From the NCBI GenBank assembly GCA_900074725.1, contig LT598461.1, forward strand, positions 806,001 through 870,000: a stretch of 64,000 bases of DNA, given 5' to 3'. The position numbers and the translations under genes were made by a program. The DNA comes from Lachancea dasiensis. Its lineage: Eukaryota; Ascomycota; Saccharomycetes; Saccharomycetales; Saccharomycetaceae. This document shows positions 49,929 to 58,902 of the stretch, piece by piece. Each line of letters opens with the position of its first letter. The stretch's first letter is position 1. The notes below the pieces were generated by a model that saw nothing but the letters and a program-made list of their open reading frames with translations, was not told the DNA's origin and did no database searches.

Positions 49929-51062
49929 TTTTGTGGTGAAGGGCACAAATCAGCGCTTGAATCTCGTGTGGGGCAACTGATGCTTTGCCGTCTCGCACGC
50001 GTAGTTCGAAGAAAATGAATGAGTGGCTTTCGAAGTTATCGTTAAAAATGAATCACCTACAGTTCTGATACCAGTATTCAAGTACTGGTGTGACTCGCTT
50101 TCGGCTTTGTGTGCAAATGTGGGTGCGTGTATGTGTGTTACTGTTATGTATAGAGTGTTTCTTCATCTACGCGGTATGTTTTCACATACATGAATGTTAT
50201 AAATGAGCCAAACTCGTGACCCATCCGACAAACCAATTCAACGGATGTCCAAACAAATGCGGACGGCCAGAGGTTCATCCACTTCTCGCAATGCAGCTTC
50301 AAATTTGATAGTCAAACGGGGGCTAGGGCTGGTGTAAGACAGCCTAACTTGATATATAGTTATTGGAGCTTGATCAATTGTGCGAGCTAGCGTCATCGGT
50401 CGATAACTTGCTGAATGATCACGTATAGTAAGCCATGAGCATTGCGCATAGACTCGTGTCAGATTTGGAGGCGCAAGTTAATCCTTTAGGATTTTTCAAC
50501 TACTAGGGCACGTCCACTAGGAAGTCAAAACTATTTTTTTATACAAATTTTTCTCAGTTGCGTGGCCTCGCATGTTCACCGTGTATCGAATAATGTAAAA
50601 ACCCACCTTCAGATCTTAATTCGATTCCTCAGATACTTTCCATGGTCTCTTAGCATTCGGCCATCATTTACTCCGCTTGCGAAATCACTATCACTCTGTA
50701 CAATAATGTCACTGCATATATCTATGATTGCGAACTTGACTTGAGACATGTACCACCTTCGGATCATTCCGAAAACGCAAGGTCCGAACATCCTGGCGGT
50801 GCTTCTTGATCAACCACTTAGCAACTAAGACCGGGCTGGTCCAGCAAGCCCTTCTTGGTATCGCCATAAAGTTGTCAGGCATCATTTTTTACAATAATGG
50901 CGCACCTTGTAGATGTTATTCTTAGGTGAGCTCCTAAGGGAAGAACTACAACACGCAGCACAATAGACGGGTAGAGGAGCTATCCCTCAAGCCCTTTCCA
51001 TCGAAAAACTTTAGTGAGCTATGCCTTCTACAAATTTCCTGGCTGTGGCTAGCAAAAAGTAA
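49929..51062. other. Gene-poor region between SHO1 and the tRNA gene
   Basis: 1134 bp with the SHO1 promoter near its left end and a GT-rich stretch at 50089-50158. No ATG frame of convincing content and no RNA gene were found. In S. cerevisiae an amino-acid transporter gene (AVT5/AVT6) follows SHO1; nothing like it is present. The collinearity with chromosomes II/V ends somewhere in this interval or the next. Confidence 0.5.
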
Positions 51063-51143
51063 TGATACCCGCGAGATTCGAACTCGCGCCTCCGAAGAGA
51101 CCAGGACCTCGACCTGGCGCCTTAACCGCTCGGCCAGAGTACC
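51063..51143 (-). tRNA. tL(GAG): tRNA-Leu, anticodon GAG
   Basis: An 81-nt gene read on the minus strand. It starts GGTACTCTGGCCGAG and ends CGCGGGTATCA. The acceptor GGTACTC pairs with GGGTATC plus discriminator A. The D arm GCCGAGCGGTTAAGGC contains box A. The anticodon stem CCAGG/CCTGG encloses the loop TCGAGGT with GAG at positions 34-36. The long variable arm TCTCTTCGGAGG is typical of leucine tRNAs, and the T arm with GTTCGAATC is box B. No intron. A T5 run (AAAAA at 51054-51058 on the plus strand) 4 bases past the end is the Pol III terminator. It closely resembles S. cerevisiae tL(GAG)G. Confidence 0.97.
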
Positions 51144-52300
51144 AATGAACAATTTTATTTACAAGATGCTACCGTCAAGGAGCGGTTGAAATTCGATATT
51201 TTTGTAGTTGGGCACTCACCGCTAGCTAGTTCAGCCGCATGAGTATAAACTGCTAATCTGCCACTAAACCGATCGACCTCATTAGTGTTCATCGTGGTAG
51301 AAAACCGCCAAGTGGCAGTGATCTAGTACTGCTTGAATAGCGCTAAGTTTTGCATAATAGGAAACACTAGGCCAGTGTCACAATAGTACGAAATGACCCT
51401 CTCAACGACAAAAACAAAAATGTGTAAAGGCGAAGGTGTAGCCAACGGGATTCAGAGTGGCAGCAACTGCATAGAATTGCCTTGACCATCCACTCCGCTC
51501 AGCCATTAACCGAAAAAAGCCAATTGTTGGGATGAATGTGAGTTACCAGGGAACTGATGGTGATGTGCGCCTAATCGCACAATCAGCGTCAGGAAATACG
51601 TGACACAGGGGTACAGAATGATAGTACACAGGGGCATACAAATCGACTTACCAATGGCATTTGTTCAGGTAACTGAACCAACTCTAACGCCTAAAATAAT
51701 CACGGAGAGATAAATAGAATACCCTAGATCCAAGATACTCATCTTACAATGACTGTCCGACTTACAAGACGAATTTAGTAAACTTCTACTAACGAGTCAG
51801 ATTATCCTCAATAAAATAAGCCCCACACCCATCACCAAGTACTCAGAATAAAGGTTGCCATGCCCAATTTGGAAATTGAACGGGTAACTTGGCAAGCTGA
51901 CTGCTGTTGCTGCTGACTCGCTTCAATAACTGTTATTTCGAGGTGGGAAAGCAACAACAACAATAACAATAACGATAGATTTATTAAAAGCTGCCAAGCC
52001 TAAAAAAAAAAAGGAGCCGAAGCTTTGGCTTTGGCAACTAAAGGCCCAGAGTTTCGCAAATCATGTCGTGGAACTCTCCCCTCACCAAGCTCGTCGAACT
52101 GACAGGCCTCGGACGACTTTTTTGGATCGCTCGCACCGGTCGAACATATATATCACTTGGGACGTTAAAAAGGCGAGCAGGGGTCTCATAAATTAAGAAA
52201 GTAATCTTCCACCGTCTACTATACGACCTTTACAAATGATAAGAATAAAACTCTATCAGGAAAACGTCCGCTCTGCATTCCGGAAACCACATACTGTCAG
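51144..52300. other. Gene-poor region between the tRNA gene and VOA1
   Basis: 1157 bp containing the 5' flank of the tRNA gene and the VOA1 promoter. Seen are a direct repeat ACACAGGGG at 51603-51611 and 51626-51634, a lone TACTAAC at 51787-51793 with no 5' splice site before it, a CAA/AAT-rich patch at about 51953-51972, and TATATATA near 52146. Yeast retroelements favour the upstream side of tRNA genes, but I recognise no LTR remnant here. Confidence 0.5.
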
Positions 52301-53083
52301 ATGATTCTCCAGTCGGCTATACTAATAGTCGCCATTCTGCTGCAGTTTTCGGCTGCTGGTACTAGCTTTCTGGCTCTAAATTCGCAAAGGTACAGGGAAG
52401 CTTTGGATGACGCCACGGCTGCATCGTGGCCAGAACTGGCATCCTTAGGAACCTCCAAAGAACCCTTAGTGTGCTTTCGCTTTACACAATTTGACCTCCT
52501 TACGCAGCTGGCTCAATCCTCCGCGAATACTAGATTTCTCCCTACTTTCTTTGAGGACTCTGTCACCAACGTTTGGATCGACGATGTCCCATCTACTGCC
52601 GTTGGTGCTATGTATTCGCCAGTGGTGGCCGTTGGTCAACTCCCCGACTCAATCGTTCCATCTTTATACAGCCAAGTCGACGGAGAGGATGCCGTGGTAG
52701 TTTTCGAATTTTCCGAGCCGTCTTACGATTTGGAACGTCTCGACGAGTATCTGGAAACTGCGTATCTATTTTTGGAGGACACAATGGCTAATATCGACAA
52801 CCTGGTGGTTCAGGTCCCCACTTCGGGCAAGTCTTACGTTAGGGATGCTGCCGACGCCTCTGAAATCGGCGTCTCGGACCCAAACAAGAAGCCCAAACCA
52901 AGTGTTCCAGCTGACGACACTGAAATCCTCAGCACCTTGTGGACTGAAGGTCTCATAAGCTGCTTAATTGTGGCTGGGTTTTTGCTCTTTGTCCTCGTCA
53001 TTGCTATCTCCTGGGTCACCAGCATTGACATAAGCTACGGTGCTCTTGAAAAACCCGTTAACCCTCTCAAAAAGACCAACTGA
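52301..53083 (+). CDS. VOA1: V-ATPase Vo assembly factor Voa1
   Basis: Voa1 is an ER membrane protein that works with Vma21 in assembling the Vo sector of the vacuolar ATPase. The 260-residue protein (S. cerevisiae 265) has an N-terminal signal sequence (ILQSAILIVAILLQFSAAG), a lumenal domain to about residue 215, and a membrane span near 219-241 (ISCLIVAGFLLFVLVIAISW). The C-terminus is YGALEKPVNPLKKTN, very like S. cerevisiae YGALEKSTNPIKKNN, with a dilysine ER-retrieval signal in last position. The start is the ATG at 52301. It is convergent with VMA21, the same arrangement as YGR106C and YGR105W. This is the first gene of the chromosome VII block. Confidence 0.95.
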   Translation: MILQSAILIVAILLQFSAAGTSFLALNSQRYREALDDATAASWPELASLGTSKEPLVCFRFTQFDLLTQLAQSSANTRFLPTFFEDSVTNVWIDDVPSTAVGAMYSPVVAVGQLPDSIVPSLYSQVDGEDAVVVFEFSEPSYDLERLDEYLETAYLFLEDTMANIDNLVVQVPTSGKSYVRDAADASEIGVSDPNKKPKPSVPADDTEILSTLWTEGLISCLIVAGFLLFVLVIAISWVTSIDISYGALEKPVNPLKKTN

Positions 53084-53247
53084 TTGGTTTCATGGCGAGC
53101 CCGTCAAGAAAACAAGAAAAAAAAAGGGCCTATTGTAGCCTCACGCACTCCACGTATACACACAATTCTTTAAAACACTAACAGAACGTAATTAACTTGC
53201 ACATATTTGATCAAATCGAAAAGGCGCCGCTGCTCGCATTTGACGTG

Positions 53248-53508
53248 TTAATCGGTCTTTTTCGTGCCAGCTTTGCCGGACTCTTCGCTAGCTGAGTCCG
53301 ACGAGTCTTCGCTAAATGCCATTACGACATATGCTATGAGAACCAAATTGGCCGCTAAAGCTGCCAATCCGCCACTAACTAGCGTATTGCTGGTCATTTG
53401 CTGTACTACAAAAAATGATAATACCGGCAAGATGACCATGGCAGCGGTGAAAAACATCAACTTTTGGACGACAGATCTTGATTCATACGGATTTGTTAGT
53501 ATCGGCAT
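53248..53508 (-). CDS. VMA21: V-ATPase assembly factor Vma21
   Basis: Vma21 binds the proteolipid ring in the ER and escorts the finished Vo sector to the Golgi. The 86-residue protein (S. cerevisiae 77) has two membrane segments at about 17-36 and 47-66 ([40 protein letters not shown]). The cytosolic tail is charged and ends KKTD, a dilysine retrieval signal (KKED in S. cerevisiae). The frame is open upstream to a TTG at 53520. The first ATG is 53508, giving about nine extra N-terminal residues compared with S. cerevisiae. The stop codons of VMA21 and VOA1 are 164 bp apart. Confidence 0.96.
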   Translation of the reverse strand: MPILTNPYESRSVVQKLMFFTAAMVILPVLSFFVVQQMTSNTLVSGGLAALAANLVLIAYVVMAFSEDSSDSASEESGKAGTKKTD

Positions 53509-53795
53509 AAAGTCATCCAATTCAACTTTTTGAACTTATTTGGAATGCTGTTATTTCGCTCTTTTACATACCTAGGTACATCGACAGCCATGTTATGAAT
53601 GAGTATGTGAAGGCCAATCGGAACAAAAGGAGATAAGGATGAGTTTTAATATTTAATGCTCCATCATAACGATGTAGCTATTTGGAATTCGTTATTTTAG
53701 AGAATGAATATTCGTGTTCAATGCTACGCAATGACAGTTCATTTACCAAGAGATCAGACCTATCAAAAATCTTGAACCTGGTAGAATATCACAGT

Positions 53796-54614
53796 ATGGT
53801 ACTCCAGTTGAGCTTGTTCTCTGTCATTGATGATGATTCGTATGGATTGTGTGTATCTACGCTGTCAAATTTATCAGGCAAGCCTCCTATTCTTTACAGC
53901 AACTTTGCAGCTGTGTTAAAACCAAATCCAGAATTTGACATCGAGCAAACCAATTCTAAAAACCAGCTTATTGAGCAGAATCGATTGAGGTTATGCAAAG
54001 CTGTGCCTTTAGAAGCACTGGAGCCCGATGTTTCAAAACGTGATTATGGGAAATTGAAGCAGTACGGCGATGACACCTTGAATGGGTTTAACCTGGGAAT
54101 GCTAGAAGACATGCTACACGGCAGTACGGATTTGGATAGAATGGAGATAGATGAGGCGGTCTGTCCCAATGATGATACGTGGGCATTGAGCATATCGGAT
54201 ATTCCTGCGGCCGGCGCAAGTCGGAAGGTGTCGTCGCAAGCAATCACAGAAAGCACGATTTTGTCTTCGGGAGGGAGATCGCCGTCGATCGTCTCATTTC
54301 TCTCGGAGCTTGGTTACGTTTTGGACTTTCGGCTTCTCACGATAGGCATTAAGTTCAATATGAGTAACAAGGTTTTCTTGGAGGTTTCTAAAATATGGCA
54401 AGTTCAAGGTGCGGAAAGTACAAAACAACTAACTAAAGGCGGATTTTTGATCAAAGCATTCGTTAACGTCGCTAAAGGTACGGATATAAAAAGCATCAAT
54501 CATGGTACAAATGCGCTCTTGGGCCTTCAAAAGGAACTTAGCGGGTACATAGACCTTTCCATTCCGGATCGAAAATCAATGGATTCTCGGCTCGAGAATC
54601 TTAGCGATTTATAA
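53796..54614 (+). CDS. SRB5: Mediator head subunit Srb5 (Med18)
   Basis: Med18 forms the movable jaw of the Mediator head with Med20 and helps recruit TFIIB and RNA polymerase II. The 272-residue protein (S. cerevisiae 307) starts MVLQLSLFSVIDDDSYGL. NLSGKPPILYSNF and KPNPEFDIEQTNSKNQLIEQ match the N-terminal part. WALSISDIPAAGASRKVSSQ, LGYVLDFRLLTIGIKF and GYIDLSIPDRKSMDSRLENL match the beta-barrel core and the end. The acidic insert in the middle is shorter than in S. cerevisiae. The frame is open upstream to a TTG at 53682, but the ATG at 53796 aligns with the known start. It is divergent from VMA21 with 287 bp between them. Position matches YGR104C. Confidence 0.95.
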   Translation: MVLQLSLFSVIDDDSYGLCVSTLSNLSGKPPILYSNFAAVLKPNPEFDIEQTNSKNQLIEQNRLRLCKAVPLEALEPDVSKRDYGKLKQYGDDTLNGFNLGMLEDMLHGSTDLDRMEIDEAVCPNDDTWALSISDIPAAGASRKVSSQAITESTILSSGGRSPSIVSFLSELGYVLDFRLLTIGIKFNMSNKVFLEVSKIWQVQGAESTKQLTKGGFLIKAFVNVAKGTDIKSINHGTNALLGLQKELSGYIDLSIPDRKSMDSRLENLSDL

Positions 54615-54784
54615 ATCGAATCGCATTTTTGAAGGGCTCTTCTGTGCCGTGTGGTCATGATATATTCCCAAGCGCAGATTCCTTCTTCCAATCACTAAAT
54701 TTTATAAAATGTTACTAAATGTACAGGGTGGTTTTTTAGTTCCGAGGGCGATAATGCATCGAGTGAACATCTCACTCGTGTGGT

Positions 54785-56593
54785 CTAGTTTTTCGCCAAC
54801 TTAGCCTTGGTCTTTGCAAGTGCCTTCTTCTTCTGTTTCAGCTTCTCAACTCTATCGTCCTTTTGCTCATTTGAATATTTCATCTTCTTGTAAAGCTTGC
54901 GTTGCTTGTTGCTCATCATGATCGTCTTCAAGTCTTTTTCTTCCTCTTCCTCAGTAGCCTTCCGCTTAGTTGTCTTCTTAGGCTTCTTCGGGTTCTTCTC
55001 TTCTTTAGATTCTGAGTATGAAACACCCTTGGCTTCCAATTCTAGTTCCTTTTGAGCATCAAGATCTTCATCGCTTTCATCTTCATCAGCAGAAGCTTCC
55101 ACAATACCGTCTTTAGACTTTCCAGTCGCAAGTTCATCACCGCTGGCATCCTCCTCTTCTTCTTCTTCTGCCTCTTCTTCTTCCTCGTCTTCTTCTTCTT
55201 CGTCCTCCGCAGGCTCGGCATTTGGATCATATCCACCAGCATCACCCCATGGTGACAAATGAGGTGGCAGTTGCTCACCGGGAAGGTATAGATTTGCAGC
55301 AACCAATTCTCCCTTGTTGATGGAGTCGAAAACCCATTGGGGTTGCACGTATGTTCTCCCGCCAACTTTGTTCTTCAACACTGGTCTATCCACAATTTGG
55401 TGACTGACTTTTGATAAATCGATATCTTTCTGTGAGTCCAATTGATCTAAAGCAGCCTCGCTTATCACTGAACCCCCGCAGGATAGAATTAAAAATTCTA
55501 GAATGTCAATTGGGACCTCTCTAGAGATGTAGAATACGAAATCGGAGAAAAGAGTGGCGGTTGGAGAGTTGTATTGAGAAGGTTGATGCAAAATATCACC
55601 TTTGTTCTTGTTCTTATCCTCGAAAGTATCCAAATCATTGTCTTCTCCTTCACTACCTGCCACATCGTCATCTTGTTCGATGTCTTCGTCGCCATCTGCT
55701 TTCAACGCAGATGACAAAGTGCTAGCATCCAAAGACTTAGCTTCCGCAGAGGCACTGGCCAATTGAGGGGCTTTCAACGTAGACTCTTCTGCATTGCTTT
55801 CCAAAATGTATGCGCTCAAACCACCAATTATCTTGTTCTTGGCTAAGTCCAATTTTGGAGGGTATGTTAAACCGGACTCGGTGTACAACTTGTATAGAAC
55901 AAAATGCATCAACGTAGAGTAGAACTCTAGAAATGTCAGCATAATCCTGAAGTCAACGTCGCTTGGAACGTTTTCGGGAAATTTGTAAGGCACTAACCAT
56001 CTAATTTCTTCTCCCTTGACAGACGCCTGATAATAGACACCTTTTATGGAAACAAATACCTTACGAACGGCCCTTTCACGCGAGACATATGCAAGCCATT
56101 GGTTACATATGGTCTGGGCCTCTTGGGTCACACGAGCAGAAACCTGGTCGGAAGCTGGCAGGTTGGAAAACAAGAAAAGCATGTTCAAAGCATCGTCGAT
56201 GTCCCTAAGAGCGTCAGGAAAGCTTGGATAGCGCTCTTTGATGATGTGGTCCAGTTTGTAACCAGTGTTGTGTGATTCTAGCCTTTTGGCGGCGGAGACT
56301 TCACCTCTGCCAAGCGCCTTAGTTAGCTTCTTGGCGAAGGTTTTGTGCTCGCGAAACCGCTGCAAAACAGGCTCGTGCATGAGGTATTGTATATCCTTGA
56401 AGTAGTAAAACGTGGTTGGGGCTGTGGAGCCCTTGTTGGCCTTCTTCTTGTTGCGGGGCTCACGAGGGTAGATACCCTTGAAGATACATAGTCTCCTGAA
56501 GTCCGCGAGTGAGATTTGCAGTTTGCGAACGGCCTGTGACCTCGTTACGAAGTTTCTGGCGTTACCGCTGACGTTCTTCTTCTTGATTCTCAT
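54785..56593 (-). CDS. NOP7: Ribosome biogenesis factor Nop7 (Pescadillo)
   Basis: Nop7/Pes1 forms the PeBoW complex with Erb1 and Ytm1 in the nucleolus and is needed for 27S pre-rRNA processing and 60S maturation. The 602-residue protein (S. cerevisiae 605) starts [20 protein letters not shown], followed by the Pescadillo N domain to about residue 270 ([40 protein letters not shown]). A BRCT domain lies at about 344-450, with the motif tryptophan in [10 protein letters not shown]. Then come a strongly acidic run of glutamates and a basic coiled-coil tail ending [15 protein letters not shown]. The start is the ATG at 56593. Upstream lies a PAC plus RRPE pair. The place matches YGR103W. Confidence 0.97.
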   Translation of the reverse strand: MRIKKKNVSGNARNFVTRSQAVRKLQISLADFRRLCIFKGIYPREPRNKKKANKGSTAPTTFYYFKDIQYLMHEPVLQRFREHKTFAKKLTKALGRGEVSAAKRLESHNTGYKLDHIIKERYPSFPDALRDIDDALNMLFLFSNLPASDQVSARVTQEAQTICNQWLAYVSRERAVRKVFVSIKGVYYQASVKGEEIRWLVPYKFPENVPSDVDFRIMLTFLEFYSTLMHFVLYKLYTESGLTYPPKLDLAKNKIIGGLSAYILESNAEESTLKAPQLASASAEAKSLDASTLSSALKADGDEDIEQDDDVAGSEGEDNDLDTFEDKNKNKGDILHQPSQYNSPTATLFSDFVFYISREVPIDILEFLILSCGGSVISEAALDQLDSQKDIDLSKVSHQIVDRPVLKNKVGGRTYVQPQWVFDSINKGELVAANLYLPGEQLPPHLSPWGDAGGYDPNAEPAEDEEEEDEEEEEAEEEEEEDASGDELATGKSKDGIVEASADEDESDEDLDAQKELELEAKGVSYSESKEEKNPKKPKKTTKRKATEEEEEKDLKTIMMSNKQRKLYKKMKYSNEQKDDRVEKLKQKKKALAKTKAKLAKN

Positions 56594-57001
56594 CCTATTG
56601 TTTCAGCAATGCAAATGGGCAGCGAAAGGCAGCCAACAACGGTAAAATTAAACGCTCGAGAAGGGAGGAGGATACAAAGTACTTATAGTTCTCTAATATA
56701 ACAAGCTATAGTTAGAGAGTCCAAAGTTGTTAGTGTGTCCAGCGTGTCTCAATTTTTCGCTGATATACTTGTCCTTGTTGAAAGTATCTAGCTCATCTCA
56801 TCGCATCGCTTTTTCAAAACCGCCGCCAAAAATTTTTCCAAACCGAAAAGAAAAAAGTGTTGATGTCACTGTGGACGATGGATGCCAAATTCTTTGATTT
56901 CATTAAAGGCCTTAGGATTGTGAACTTTTGACGGTTTTTCTACGAGCTATCAAATTAGATAGATAAGGCGAAGAGCTTAGCATTGGAATCAATCTCCTTT
57001 C
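56594..57001 (-). promoter_or_regulatory. Divergent promoter NOP7/GTF1 with PAC and RRPE
   Basis: 408 bp. CTCATCGC (PAC, reversed) is at 56797-56804, about 204 bp from the NOP7 ATG, and AAAAATTTTT (RRPE core) is at 56828-56837. The pair marks ribosome-biogenesis genes, so it most likely serves NOP7 rather than GTF1. The order and orientation are the same as upstream of KAP123 in this window, with wider spacing. Confidence 0.75.
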
Positions 57002-57496
57002 ATGGTTACTGGCTTGAGACAAATCTGGAGAAGGTACCACAAAACAAGCTCAATTGGGCCGAAATTCAAGAATTTCGAAGAAATTCGCAAGTATGTTGAA
57101 ACTCCACGATGGTCTGTCACTGAATTTCTGGAGCAAGGATCCGGGGTGACAAGCCGCTCTTTGCCTTCAACAAGTATAATCGAACGCCTTTTGAGACTTT
57201 CGGGCTTACCAGTGCAGAACATTGAGGAATATCGTGAAATTTTGGGCAAACAGCTGATGTTCTTGGACAAGCTAGAGACGCTGGACGTCTGCAAAGAAAT
57301 TGATCCTAAACATGCCAGACTTATGGTTAGAGAAAATAAGGCACTCGGCTACGAGGAGCTAATGCAATTGGCTCAAGACCAGCATCAGGATGAAAAATTA
57401 GGCGAAACAAGTGGTTCGTGGGAGGGCGTCAAATTTGCTAACGAAAGTAAACAAGGCTTCTACGTATTACATGAAGCCCTCATGAAACGTCAATGA
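57002..57496 (+). CDS. GTF1: GatFAB subunit F (Gtf1), mitochondrial tRNA amidotransferase
   Basis: GatF is the fungus-specific third subunit of the mitochondrial amidotransferase. It wraps GatA and GatB and replaces the GatC of bacteria. The 164-residue protein (S. cerevisiae 183) has a basic, acid-free N-terminal presequence (MVTGLRQIWRRYHKTSSIG). Recognisable blocks are KNFEEIRKYVETPRWSVTEF, then IIERLLRLSGLP and LGKQLMFLDKLETLD, and the tail SWEGVKFANESKQGFYVLHE. The start is the ATG at 57002. It lies between NOP7 and PCP1 as YGR102C does. Its partner PET112 (GatB) is about 50 kb to the left. Confidence 0.92.
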   Translation: MVTGLRQIWRRYHKTSSIGPKFKNFEEIRKYVETPRWSVTEFLEQGSGVTSRSLPSTSIIERLLRLSGLPVQNIEEYREILGKQLMFLDKLETLDVCKEIDPKHARLMVRENKALGYEELMQLAQDQHQDEKLGETSGSWEGVKFANESKQGFYVLHEALMKRQ

Positions 57497-57679
57497 TTGT
57501 CGAGCTGACGAACGGGGGTAGCACGGCGTCAATGGGGTGTTTTCAGATACACAAACAGACATTAAGGTAAGGTGGTTCCCAATGTTCTGCCACCCGACTA
57601 TTAGCCAACCAGTCTTTCATGCAAGGGTGATAATGTAGCGTTTATATGCAGGTACTTAACTTCAGCTTCGTTAGCCGGT

Positions 57680-58684
57680 TTAAAAAAGTGAGAAGCCACT
57701 CAACTGGCGCTGTTTTTGTCTTTTGATCTGCTCCGATATCAAGTAAGCATAAACGATCCCAGCTAGAGAACCTCCTAAATGGGCAGCGTAGTCAAAAGAT
57801 CCCCATCTCAAAGCGCATCCTGCAGCATTCCACACCATCGATCCCAAAAATGCGATCCAAGCACCCCCCGGGATGGGGAATACAAATAACATAATTTTTG
57901 CATGTGGTATCAAGTATGAGAAACACCCGAAAACACCAAAAAGCGCTCCACTGGCACCCAAACTAGGTGCCATCATTGATATGCGAGCCAAATGTGGATA
58001 CCACAACGAAAGCAAAGAGCCCAGCACAGCGCTATTCAAGTAAAGAGACATGAAGTTCGCAGGACCTAGCATAGTAGCCAAGCTTGTACCAAATGACCAC
58101 AGTGCAAGCATATTCATACCTAAGTGCCAGGCCTCCTGATGAGAGAAGGCACTTCCTACCAGTGACCACTTACTGTAAATATGATCTTTTTCCAACAGCA
58201 TATATCTCTGCAAGAAACGCCAACACCTGGGTACGTGCCACAGGGCAAAAACGCCTACGTTCAAACCTAGTAATCCGTATACCAAGTGAGTGGGGTGAGA
58301 TCGGAAGTACGTGAAGGGTGGAACGTACTGAAATAAAAACGGCGTCCCAATAAAAGTTGCACCAACAAAAAGAGCGCCTGCAATAGTTACATTTCGAAGA
58401 TTATTGCTACCCGGAAACCCATGGTTTCTGTTTCCGCCATTTTGAAATTGCTGAAACCTGTTCAATCTCGCATAACGGCTGCTGCTAGAGCCATCGAATA
58501 TACTTCTCCAGCTATTAGCTCTGGAATTCTGAGAGAAATATCTCGAGGTCCTGAAACTAGAAGATGTAGGTAGCTTCAACCCCAATGATACGTTAAAGAA
58601 GGACGCCTTGATTGGTTTTGCTTGAAAGTGAACCACATTGCTCAAAAAGAAGTGTTTTCCTTTCGACACCACGAAGGAATTCAT
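57680..58684 (-). CDS. PCP1: Mitochondrial rhomboid protease Pcp1
   Basis: Pcp1/Rbd1 is the inner-membrane rhomboid that cleaves Mgm1 and Ccp1, controlling mitochondrial fusion. The 334-residue protein (S. cerevisiae 346) has a long N-terminal targeting region with a Ser/Arg/Asn-rich stretch (50-95), an extra first membrane span near 98-120, and the six-helix rhomboid core. The catalytic serine is S245 in GASGALFG, the catalytic histidine H302 in DYAAHLGGSLAG, and HLGMNML (H187, N191) supplies the oxyanion region. The start is the ATG at 58684. It is convergent with GTF1 with 183 bp between stops. Position matches YGR101W. Confidence 0.97.
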   Translation of the reverse strand: MNSFVVSKGKHFFLSNVVHFQAKPIKASFFNVSLGLKLPTSSSFRTSRYFSQNSRANSWRSIFDGSSSSRYARLNRFQQFQNGGNRNHGFPGSNNLRNVTIAGALFVGATFIGTPFLFQYVPPFTYFRSHPTHLVYGLLGLNVGVFALWHVPRCWRFLQRYMLLEKDHIYSKWSLVGSAFSHQEAWHLGMNMLALWSFGTSLATMLGPANFMSLYLNSAVLGSLLSLWYPHLARISMMAPSLGASGALFGVFGCFSYLIPHAKIMLFVFPIPGGAWIAFLGSMVWNAAGCALRWGSFDYAAHLGGSLAGIVYAYLISEQIKRQKQRQLSGFSLF

Positions 58685-58902
58685 GGGAAATATAATCTAC
58701 ACGCTTCGATCGCTATCAGGGTTTCTAGAATTGAGGTCTCCTCGTCCGTACGTCGTTTTTCGGCAGGGCGCCTTGAAGAGTTAGTTGACTTGACCTAATA
58801 AATGAATATCTGTGGCCATGATCACCGTAAACGTAGTGAGGTACATGCTTATCTTGTGCTGGGTGAGTTTCCAGCTTACTCACACCACTGAGGTATTGCA
58901 CC

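Noticed and set aside
51144-52200. Expected LTR-retroelement remnant upstream of the tRNA gene
   Set aside because: Such fossils often sit upstream of yeast tRNA genes, but I saw no convincing terminal repeat, primer-binding site or coding remnant. A weak TGTTGG start near 51525 is not enough.
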